A DNA stretch of 64,000 nt from Ariolimax columbianus (Eukaryota; Mollusca; Gastropoda; Stylommatophora; Arionidae). The translations under genes were made by a program, and so were the position numbers. Below, in pieces: positions 55,450-64,000 of this stretch. The stretch spans positions 30,462,886 to 30,526,885 of the forward strand of contig JAVGWX010000011.1 in NCBI GenBank assembly GCA_036924085.1, in the 5' to 3' direction. The notes under the pieces were generated by a model. The model saw only the letters and a program-made list of their open reading frames with translations, searched no databases and was not told the origin of the DNA. Position 1 is the first letter of the stretch; every line of letters starts with the position of its first letter.

Positions 55450-55585
55450 TTATCCAGGCTGCATGGCTGCACACTGTTTCCAGGACCGTAACTTTGATTT
55501 GGTCAGTTGTAGTCACTGAGTCTGATGCGAGCAGTCAATTATGAGTCGACAGCTGCTGTTAGCTCATTAACTGCTACATCTTCTT
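55450..55585 (-). mobile_element. SINE-A 5' fragment
   Basis: GATGCGAGCAGTCAATTATG and AGTCGACAGCTGCTG match 63020-63060 (GACGCTAGCAGTCAACTATG), the 5' part of SINE-A copy 8. The core is absent. Confidence 0.6.
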
Positions 55586-55604
55586 TTCCCTAATTCTATC
55601 TAAT

Positions 55605-56755
55605 CCTCTTCCTTGATCCTCACTACTTTTGTTTCCATCTCTTCTCTCATACTCACTACTTTTGTTTCCATCTCTTCTCTCATCCTCACTACTTTTGTTT
55701 CCATCTCTTCTCTCATCCTCACTACTTTTGTTTCCATCTCTTCTCTCATCCTCACTACTTTTGTTTCCATCTCTTCTCTCATCCTCACTACTTTTGTTTC
55801 CATCTCTTCTCTCATCCTCACTACTTTTGTTTCCATCTCTTCTCTCATCCTCACTACTTTTGTTTCCATCTCTTCTCTCATCCTCACTACTTTTGTTTCC
55901 ATCTCTTCTCTCATCCTCACTACTTTTGTTTCCATCTCTTCTCTCATCCTCACTACTTTTGTTTCCATCTCTTCTCTCATCCTCACTACTTTTGTTTCCA
56001 TCTCTTCTCTCATCCTCACTACTTTTGTTTCCATCTCTTCTGTCATCCTCACTACTTTTGTTTCCATCTCTTCTCCCATCCTCACTACTTTTGTTTCCAT
56101 CTCTTCTCTCATCCTCACTACTTTTGTTTCCATCTCTTCTCTCATCCTCACTAATTTTGTTTCCATCTCTTCTCTCATCCTCACTACTTTTGTTTCCATC
56201 TCTTCTCTCATCCTCACTACTTTTGTTTCCATCTCTTCTCTCATCCTCACTACTTTTGTTTCCATCTCTTCTCTCATCCTCACTACTTTTGTTTCCATCT
56301 CTTCTCTCATCCTCACTACTTTTGTTTCCATCTCTTCTCTCATCCTCACTACTTTTGTTTCCATCTCTTCTCTCATCCTCACTACTTTTGTTTCCATCTC
56401 TTCTCTCATCCTCACTACTTTTGTTTCCATCTCTTCTCTCATCCTCACTACTTTTGTTTCCATCTCTTCTCTCATCCTCACTACTTCTGTTTCCATCTCT
56501 TCTCTCATCCTCACTACTTCTGTTTCCATCTCTTCTCTCATCCTCACTACTTTTGTTTCCATCTCTTCTGTCATCCTCACTACTTTTGTTTCTATCTCTT
56601 CTCTCATCCTCACTACTTTTGTTTCCTTCTCTTCTGTCATCCTCACTACTTTTGTTTCCATCTCTTCTCTCATCCTCACTACTTTTGTTTCCATCTCTTC
56701 TCTCATCCTCACTACTTTTGTTTCCATCTCTTCTCTCATCCCCACTACTTTTATT
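55605..56755. repeat. 33-bp minisatellite, about 34 copies
   Basis: Unit TCCTCACTACTTTTGTTTCC then ATCTCTTCTCTCA. Extremely regular. On the minus strand it reads as an 11-residue repeat, MREEMETKVVR, a hendecad pattern that could form a coiled coil; the frame continues into the next array to give 471 codons. On the plus strand two frames of about 380 codons are also open. Confidence 0.97.
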
Positions 56756-56805
56756 TGACCCTCTTCCTTGACCCCTCCCCCACTCCCTCTACTCCCTTCT
56801 GCTTC

Positions 56806-57045
56806 TCTACATTCTACACTTGAACATCTACTTAATTCTCTACATTCCACACTTGAACATCTACTTAATTCTCTACATTCCACACTTGAACATCTACTTA
56901 ATTCTCTACATTCCACACTTGAACATCTACTTAATTCTCTACATTCCACACTTGAACATCTACTTAATTCTCTACATTCCACACTTGAACATCTACTTAA
57001 TTCTCTACATTCCACACTTGAACATCTACTTAATTCTCTACCTTG
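56806..57045. repeat. Second 33-bp minisatellite, about 7 copies
   Basis: Unit ATTCTCTACATTCCACACTT then GAACATCTACTTA, unrelated in sequence to the neighbouring array but with the same period. Minus strand reads ECRELSRCSSV per unit, in frame with the adjacent array. Confidence 0.97.
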
Positions 57046-57075
57046 TCACCGTGTTTTTCCATCTTGTTTTCAACT

Positions 57076-57320
57076 TGGCGCGTGTAGCCTAGGAGACAGT
57101 CAGCTGGCTTGCTAAAACTCGGATTACAGCGCGACAGGGTTCGACATCACGGACGTTCAGAAAATAAATACGGTCGTCGTTCGTTACTGGTACGACCGCT
57201 CCTCCAGTCGATCCAGCTGTAAATGGGCACCTGATGTATGCGTTAGGGTATGTATAAACAGCAAGGAAGGGAACCTGCAGCCTAGTTCATAAAGAGCTAT
57301 CTCCATCTCCGAAGGCAGGT
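57076..57320 (+). mobile_element. SINE-G-like element with decayed tRNA head
   Basis: Possible box A (TAGCCTAGGAGACAGT) and box B (GGGTTCGACATC) at 57085-57150, followed by GTCGATCCAGCTGTAAATGG then GCACCTGATG, which matches the SINE-G body (GTCGACCCAGCCTTAAATGG then GTACCGG) at 25205-25255 in reverse complement. The 3' end is not clear. Confidence 0.55.
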
Positions 57321-58675
57321 GTTGCCATGAGACTGGCCTTCACCTTTAACATTTACCTCACACGTGCCTTCTCAATCCTTTATTCTTTGGTTTTCCCTTT
57401 CGCCCTATTATTCCGATTTTTCGCAATTTTCTCGCTACATCTTTCTTCTTCTTCATCTTCGGCATGTAATGACTCAGCCGCTCCACTGCCGTGGCAGGCT
57501 GACCCAGACTAGAGAAAAAACGCACTGAAAGCATCTTCAAACTGACGTATAATCCTATGTTTGACGTCATAACTTGCCCAATTAATTTCACGACTACGTA
57601 CCAGGTGTCTCAAATGGAGGCAACCAAAACAAAATACAAACCTTAAGCCAAAACATAATCTGAATTCTTGTCTTATCCATCCTGGCTGATCCTGACGGTT
57701 CTGGACGTGCATCTAGTCCCAACATCGACGCCTTATCCGACGGCGACCTTAGCGACCACGTGCACATTAGCTTCTACAGTTAACCTTGGACTGTCCACGC
57801 TGTTGTAGGATGTGAGGCACGTTAGAAAATGAGGTAGCATTATGCTCAGCTGTCAGTATGTCCTTGACCAAATATCAAATACAAATAGGGCGCAGATTTA
57901 ACCAACCAGACGAAGCAATACGTTATGTTTGCATATAATTGTGCTTCATTTTTTTCAAGGTGGAAAAGTTCGTAGAAATAAACAACACGAACAAAGCATG
58001 TCTTTCCCTCGAGTACATCTGTAATGATTTTTTGTCACCGACATTTTCAGGTGTAAACATTTCTGCTCTTTACAAAACCGGGAAAACAAAGCTACACATG
58101 CCAAATAACTCATGCAGAGTTAACAGATTTGATCGAGAAACTAACACAATCAACAATCACAAATTGAAAATTTGTGTGGTTAATGATTTCACAGGGAATA
58201 CACACAGAAGAAGACCAGTTGTCTCTGTTCTTGGTGGCAGGAGAAATGGAAAGCGAAGAAAACGCAGGAAGATGTGTATGTCTGTTCTTCATTTTGTCGT
58301 ATGCAACTCTGGTTCCCTGTGAAGCATAGGGCCAGCAACACATATGGGACATTACATAAAGCGTTAAACAAGCCGCTTTATTCGTTTTTACAGCAGTTCT
58401 CTTTACACAATCAGGCTGCAAGCGCCATGCACAGCTCTATATAGTGGCCATTTACAACAAGACTAGAATACTGCGGTGGCTCTGTTTTGCGCTCCATGTG
58501 AACTATATGATTGTGTCTAATCCATTCCTCTGCGTTGTTGCCAACTGTAGTGTAGTAATGCTTATGACCTTGTTTTGCCTAATACAGTGTCATTATTTTA
58601 AGTTAGATGGCTTAGTCTTCGTCGGCCGCTACATCTACAATAGCGGCTGCTCATGTGTAGGTGTCAACTCTTGTG
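57321..58675. other. No gene recognised
   Basis: 1.35 kb. An open frame of 127 codons at 57939-58322 (plus) has no motif I recognise, a basic end (GGRRNGKRRKRRK), and no supporting context; I do not call it a gene. Confidence 0.4.
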
Positions 58676-61600
58676 GGAGTGGGTGGTAGTGGGTGGTAGT
58701 GGGGGTAGTGGGTGGTAGTGTGTGGTAGTGGGGGTAGTGGGTGGTAGTGGGGGTAGTGGGTGGTAGTGGGTGGTAGTGGGTGGTAGCCGGTGGGAATGGG
58801 TGGAAGCCGATGGTAGTGGGTGGTAGCCGGTGGGAATGGGTGGAAGCCGGTGGTAGTGGGTGGTAGCCGGTGGTAGTAGGGGTAGTGGGTAGTAGTGGCA
58901 GTAGTGGGTGGTAGCCGCTGTGAATGGGTGGAAGCCGGTGGTAGTAAGGCCGGTGGTAGTGGGGCCGGTGGTAGTGGGGCCGGTGGTAGTGGTGGTAGTG
59001 GGGCCGGTGGTAGTGTTGGTAGTGGGACCTAGCCGGGGGTAGTAGGGCCGGTGGTAGTGGGGCTGGTGGTAGTGGTGGTAGTGGGACCTAGCCGGTGGCA
59101 GTGGGGCCGGTGGTAGTGGGGCCGGTGGTAGTGGGGTTGGTGGTAGGGGGGCCAGTGGTAGTGGTGGTAGTGGGACCGGTGGTAGTGGTGGTAGTGGGGC
59201 TGGCGGTAGTGGGGCCGGTGGTAGTGGGACCTAGCCGATGGTAGTGGTGGTAGTGGCGCTGGTGGTAGTGGTGGTAGTGGGGCTGGCGGTAGTGGGGCCG
59301 GTGGTAGTGGAGCCGGTGGTAGTAGGGCCGGTGGTAGTGGTGGTAGTGGGGCCGGTGGTAGTGGGGCCGGTGGTAGTGGGACCTAGCCGATGGTAGTGGG
59401 GCTGGTGGTAGTGGGACCGGTGGTAGTGGGGCCGGTGGTAGTGGGACCTAGCCGGTGGTAGTGGTGGTAGTGGGGCTGGTGGTAGTGGTGGTAGTGGGAC
59501 TTAGCCGGTGTAGTGGGGCCGGTGGTAGTGGGGCTGGTGGTAGTGGTGGTAGTGGGACCTAGCCGGTGGTAGTGGTGGTAGTGGTGGTAGTGGTGGTAGT
59601 GGTGGTGGTGGGGCCGGTGGTACTCGGGCCGGTGGTAGTGGGGCCGGTGGTAGTGGGGCCGGTGGTAGTGGGGCCGGTGGTAGTGGGACCTAGCCGATGG
59701 TAGTGGTGGTAGTGGAGCTGGTGGTAGTGGTGGTAGTGGGACCGGTGGTAGTGGGGCCGGTGGTAGGGGGACCTAGTCGGTGGTAGTGGTGGTAGTGGGG
59801 CTGGTGGTAGTGGGACCTAGCCGGTGGTAGTGGGGCCGGTGGTAGTGGGGCTGGTGGTAGTGGTGGTAGTGGGACCTAGCCGGTGGTAGTGGTGGTAGTG
59901 GTGGTAGTGGGTCCGGTGGTAGTGGGGCCGGTGGTACTCGGGCCGGTGGTAGTGGTGGTAGTGGGGCCGGTGGTACTCGAGCCGGTGGTAGTGGGGCCGG
60001 TGGTAGTGGTGGTAGTGGGGCCGGTAGTAGTGGGGTGGTGGTAGTGGGGTGGTGGTAGTGGGATGGTGGTAGTGGGGCCGGTGGTAGTGGGGCCGGTGGT
60101 ACTCGGGCCGGTGGTAGTGGGGCCGGTGGTAGTGGGGCCGATGGTACTCGGGCCGGTGGTAGTGGGGCCGGTGGTAGTGGGGCCGGTGGTAGTGGGGCCG
60201 GTAGTAGTGGGGTGGTGGTAGTGGGGTGGTGGTAGTGGGGTGGTGGTAGTGGGGCCGGTGGTGGGCCGGTGGTAGTGGGGCCGGTGGTAGTGGGGCCGGT
60301 GGTACTCGGGCCGGTAGTAGTGGGGCCGGTGGTAGTGGAGCCGGTAGTAGTGGGGTGGTGGTAGTGGGGTGGTGGTAGTGGGGCCGGTGGTAGTGGGGCC
60401 GGTGGTACTCGGGCCGGTAGTAGTGGGGCCGGTATTAGTGGGGCCGGTGGTAGTGGGGCCGGTGGTAGTGGGGTCGGTGGTACTCGGGCCGGTGGTAGTG
60501 GTGGTAGTGGGGCCGGTGGTACTCGAGCCGGTGGTAGTGGGGCCGGTGGTAGTGGTGGTAGTGGGGCCGGTAGTAGTGGGGTGGTGGTAGTGGGGTGGTG
60601 GTAGTGGGGCTGGTAGTGGGCCGGTGGTAGTGGGGCCGGTGATAGTGGGGCCGGTGGTACTCGGGCCGGTGGTAGTGGGGCCGGTAGTAGTGGGGCCGGT
60701 GGTAGTGGGGCCCGTGGTAGTGGGGTGGTGGTAGTGGGGTGGTGGTAGTGGGGTGGTGGTAGTGGGGTGGTGGTAGTGGGGCCGGTGGTGGGCCGGTGGT
60801 AGTGGGGCCGGTGGTACTCGGACCGGTAGTAGTGGGGCCGGTGGTAGTGGGGCCGGTAGTAGTGGGGTGGTGGTAGTGGGGTGGTGGTAGTGGGGCCGGT
60901 GGTAGTGGGGCCGGTGGTAGTGGGGCCGGTGGTAGTGGGGCCGGTGGTACTCGGGCCGGTGGTAGTGGTGGTAGTGGGGCCGGTGGTACTCGAGCCGGTG
61001 GTAGTGGGGCCGGTGGTAGTGGTGGTAGTGGGGCCGGTAGTAGTGGGGTGGTGGTAGTGGGGTGGTGGTAGTGGGATGGTGGTAGTGGGGCCGGTGGTAG
61101 TAGGGCCGGTGGTTGTGGGGCCGGTGGTAGTGGTGGTAGTGGTGGTAGTGGGTGGTAGCCGGTGGTAGTGGGTGGTAGCCGGTGGTAGTAGGGCCGGTGG
61201 TAGTGATGGTAGTGGGGCCGGTGGTAGTGGTGGTAGTTGGGCCGGTGGTAGCCGGTGGTAGCCGGTGGTAGTGGTGGTAGTGGGGCCGGTGGTAGTGGTG
61301 GTAGTGGGGCCGGTGGTAGTTGTGGTAGTGGGGGCCTGTGGTAGTGGTGGTAGTGGGGCCGGTTGTAGTTGTGGTAGTGGGGCCGGTGGTAGTGGTGGTA
61401 GTGGGGCCGGTGGTAGCGGTGGTAGTGGGGCTGGTAGTAGTGGTGGTAGTGGGACCGGTGGTAGTGGTGGTAGTTGGGCCGGTGGTAGTGGGGCCGGTGG
61501 TAGCCGGTGGTAGTGGGTGGTAGCTGGTGGTAGTGGGTGGTAGTGGGTGGTAGCTGGTGGTAGTGGGTGGTAGTGGTGGTAGTGGGGCCGGTGGTTGTGG

Positions 61601-61812
61601 GGCCGATGGTAGCTGATGGTAGTGGGTGGTAGCCGGTGGTAGTGAGTGGTAGCCGGTGGTAGTGGGTGGTAGCCGGTGGTAGGGGGTGGTAGCTGGTGGT
61701 AGTGGGTGGTAGTGGTGCCGGTGGTTGTGGGGCCGATGGTAGCTGATGGTAGTGGGGCCGGTGGTAGTGGGTGGTAGTGTGTGGTATTGAGTGTTAGTGG
61801 GTGGCAGCTGAC
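58676..61812. repeat. 3.1-kb G-rich array of GGTGGTAGTGGGGCC-type units
   Basis: Built from GGTGGTAGTGG, GGGGCCGGTGGTAGTG and GGTACTCGGGCC blocks without a strict period; the outer parts favour GGGTGGTAGCCGGTGGTAGT. Long runs of G doublets and quadruplets give strong G-quadruplex potential. The minus strand carries a 647-codon frame of TTTGPTTTGP and HYHRP type, a consequence of the repeat. Confidence 0.96.
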
Positions 61813-61909
61813 GGTGCATTGGTCAATCTTTTAGCAGTGGCATATCCTGGCCCCTGAAACAAGGTCTTCTATAGTCTTCGAATTGTAAGCTCTGTGACGT
61901 CAATGTTTC

Positions 61910-62235
61910 TAGAATGTTTCCAGCTTTCATTACGGACTCTTTTAGTCTTCATCATCATCATGTCCCGAAACCTAGAAGATCGTTAAGACATTGTTATTGC
62001 AGTTTTTCAATCCAGTTTCTGCCATACGTCTCGATTTTTCGCCAGGGTATTAATGTCAGATATAGACCTTTTCCGTCCACTCTTTCATATTGTCCTCCCA
62101 TCTCATTTTTGGTCTTTCTTTCCTATGCTTCCCATGCACAGTGCCTTGCAGGCCGTCTTGGTCAGCCCCCACCGATCGTGATATATGTCCATACCATGTC
62201 AATTTTCGTGTTTTTACTTTAGTCAATGGGACGAT
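61910..62235 (-). pseudogene. LINE C-terminal region with (GAT)n tail
   Basis: The minus strand reads KLTWYGHISRSVGADQDGLQ, GTVHGKHRKERPKMRWEDNM and KEWTEKVY, then stops and ends at GGGACATGATGATGATGAAG. It resembles LINE-B (LAWYGHVxRxxG...GKRGRGRPRKRWTDNI) but has a different 3' end. Only the last part of the reverse transcriptase protein is left. Confidence 0.75.
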
Positions 62236-62239
62236 GAGC

Positions 62240-62620
62240 CTAACGTCTGGTCATGCAAAATACACTGATCGGAGAATGTTAGCCAGGGTCAGGAGATATA
62301 TACTGGTCAAGACCCTCACCTGACCTCCTCGTTGGTCGTCCTGGAAACGGGCTGTTGTCGAGGACAACAGTCTGGCTAACAAGGTGAGGTTCGACGTGAT
62401 CTCCCTAGTAGTGAGCGACACGCAGATGAAGGCAAGCATAGCACAACCGCGTAGAAGACCTCAGTCCACCTTCATCAGAGCGCTTGAGATGCCAGGAAAG
62501 CTACTGCAACCCGTCACTTAACGCCCTTTTCAGGGCGCACATAAGAGTAACCTACTCATTGTGGGCATTCGAAAAAAACTACATGAACAACAACAACAAC
62601 AACAACAACAACAACTAGTT
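62240..62620 (+). mobile_element. DR-E copy 4, with one array unit
   Basis: TAACGTCTGGTCATGCAAAA, one 37-bp unit, CTGGTCAAGACCCTCACCTG, GTCTGGCTAACAAGGTGAGG, GCGCTTGAGATGCCAGGAAA, CGTCACTTAACGCCCTTTTC and CTCATTGTGGGCATTCGAAA, then an (AAC)n tail of about nine units (62585-62615). The most complete single-unit copy. Confidence 0.85.
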
Positions 62621-62744
62621 AATAGGTTTTTATATTGACCTAACTCCTTCCTAACGATTTAAAGAACCCTGTCGTGTCTAACGCATTAAGTCTTGCGTTC
62701 AGCGTTAATCGTTGTTCTGTTTGACTTGGCTTCCTTCGTTATCA

Positions 62745-63065
62745 ATCTCCCTTCTACCAAACCCTGACAGCGCTTAAGTAGCACAATGTAGTCCAGAGAA
62801 CGGAATGTGTTATGTCGTAGTTTACAGCTTAATTGCGATATTTGCATCTTTCGGTCCAACACATCCGACTTCAGCAAGCATTTTTTTGAGTACTGGGTTA
62901 ACATTCCCTCTTCGATCACTTCTCCTTAGCCAGTCTGCCCTGTTGCAGCCTGTTATCCAGGATCACCGCGTGGATGTGTAGAAGGGTCTTGGCAGCTCTG
63001 GTTCGCTGGCTCTGACGCTAGCAGTCAACTATGGGTCGCTGACCACTGCAGCTTATAGGCTGCTC
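62745..63065 (-). mobile_element. SINE-A, copy 8, longest
   Basis: Reverse complement: ACCCATAGTTGACTGCTAGC, CAGACTGGCTAAGGAGAAGT, AAATGCTTGCTGAAGTCGGA, TGTGTTGGACCGAAAGATGC, AAATATCGCAATTAAGCTGT, CATTCCGTTCTCTGGACTAC, GGTTTGGTAGAAGGGAGATT. It shows that SINE-A has an upstream region of about 180 bp before the core. A tRNA-like head is not obvious in this copy. Confidence 0.8.
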
Positions 63066-63737
63066 AGCATCTTCGAGTGCTACCAAGTTCCAATCTGTGT
63101 CGTTTGCATCCTGCCTGTCATGGCGTTTATGTAGAAGAGTGTCATTTATTTTATGATTGTAGTTAACAATATGAACTTTTGTAGACTGAAGACCATTGTA
63201 CAAAACTGTCAGAATAAATGTTAGAAGTTTCACTTGAGCGTGAGATGCACAAATAATAATCGCCACTACATTGCAGTGTATCCATGCTTCTGTGCGTGCT
63301 GGCTCGATGGAAGGTTGGGGACAGCCGCGTAGATGGTTGACCTCTTCTGTGTTCGTAGTTTGGTTGAGCGGGTTGATCCGTACTGTAAGCCGGTAATGTC
63401 TTGCTTTACCGGTCGCTGATAGTCTTGACCTGATGAGCCGTTGGTCAGCGAGGTCCCTAGGTCAGTTTGATCAGCTCAGATGATTTTGGCCTCAAAAGAC
63501 TGCCAGTCGACACTTTGTGGAGAAAATGGGTTTAGAGTTTCACTACAACTATAACATTGCACCATAGTCGAGTAGGTATATCCTAAAGCAAATATTATTA
63601 CTGTAATGTAGTTCTTTAGTGGTGAATAATCGCAAGTAAACCAGATTCACTCGGTAGCAGAGAGAAAGTGGCAGCTCGACACACGTAAACGTTTGGTGTC
63701 ACATACTTAGATTATCATTGGGACCACAAGAGTAGCT
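63066..63737. other. No gene recognised
   Basis: No supported feature between the SINE and the terminal array. Confidence 0.4.
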
Positions 63738-64000
63738 TGTCTATGTGTAACGGAGGGAGGATGGGGTGTCTATGTGTAAGGGAGGGATGATGGGGTGTCT
63801 ATGTGTAAGGGCGGGATGATCGGGTGTCTATGTGTAAGGGCGGGATGATGGGGTGTCTGTGTGTAAGGGCGGGATGATGGGGTGTCTATGTGTAAGGGAG
63901 GGAGGATGGGGTCTCTGTGTGTAAGGGAGGGATGATGAGGTGTCTATGTGTAAGGGAGGGAGGATGGGGTGTCTGTGTGTAAGGGAGGGATGATGAGGTG
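63738..64000. repeat. 29-bp tandem repeat, running off the window
   Basis: Unit GTCTATGTGTAAGGGAGGGA then TGATGGGGT, about nine copies, still in progress at position 64000, so the true length is not visible. Confidence 0.95.

Noticed and set aside
57939..58322. 127-codon plus-strand frame as a gene
   Set aside because: No recognisable motif, no codon or repeat support, and a length that can occur by chance in 64 kb.
59876..61819. 647-codon Thr/Pro/His-rich minus-strand frame as a mucin gene
   Set aside because: It is the translation of the G-rich array; the peptide pattern changes register with the DNA repeat and there is no signal peptide or unique flanking domain.
63420..63450. Second hammerhead-like core (CTGATGA at 63430)
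   Set aside because: The bases after the short stem are CAGC instead of GAAA and nothing else of the fold is present; chance match.

Overview
This window looks like intergenic, repeat-dominated DNA from an animal genome, most plausibly an invertebrate. A gastropod mollusc is my guess, but that is inference and nothing here proves it. There is no operon structure, no bacterial-type gene density and no ribosome-binding-site pattern. Instead there are decayed non-LTR retrotransposons (LINEs), tRNA-headed SINEs, a mariner-like and a hAT-like DNA transposon remnant, dispersed non-coding repeats, and a very large amount of tandem repeat. I found no convincing cellular protein gene, tRNA gene or rRNA gene. 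Most long reading frames here are stop-free tandem arrays or pieces of reverse transcriptase. Adding up the arrays I could delimit by eye gives about 22 kb, roughly a third of the window.

Layout. 1-9.6 kb: a short LINE insertion with a target-site duplication, a 20-bp array, a reverse-transcriptase fragment, telomere-like TTAGGG-type repeats split by a LINE end, 50-bp and 32-bp arrays, LINE fragments on both strands and a mariner-like element (8675-9628). 10-18 kb: SINE and LINE fragments, a 16-bp array (11838-12410) and a 2.2-kb array with a 136-bp higher-order period (14484-16680). 18.9-25.4 kb: an RTE-like LINE on the minus strand whose two halves lie on either side of 2.9 kb of 30-bp and 17-bp arrays, then a 27/30-bp array and a SINE with target-site duplications. 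25.9-35.2 kb: inverted 38/37-bp arrays, dispersed elements, a hAT remnant and a LINE in which one coding block is repeated 11 times in frame. 36-46 kb: an RNase H-bearing LINE with target-site duplications, several arrays, and SINEs whose tails have become satellites. 46-52 kb: paired SINEs and a long decayed reverse transcriptase/RNase H LINE. 52-64 kb: an RNase H LINE fragment bordered by a 24-bp array, two adjacent 33-bp-period arrays, a 3.1-kb G-rich array, and LINE, SINE and satellite pieces to the window edge.

How the parts relate. The most informative pattern is that several tandem arrays are visibly made of transposon sequence: a LINE coding block (57 bp x 11), a mariner transposase block (45 bp x 5), a SINE 3' end (31 bp x about 12), another SINE's tail (22 bp x 6), and a 37-38-bp block inside a dispersed element family that has a different copy number in each copy. 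The region therefore reads as a workshop in which mobile elements insert, decay and seed minisatellites. Names such as LINE-A, SINE-A or DR-E are labels local to this annotation, based on similarity between copies inside this window; they are not database family names.
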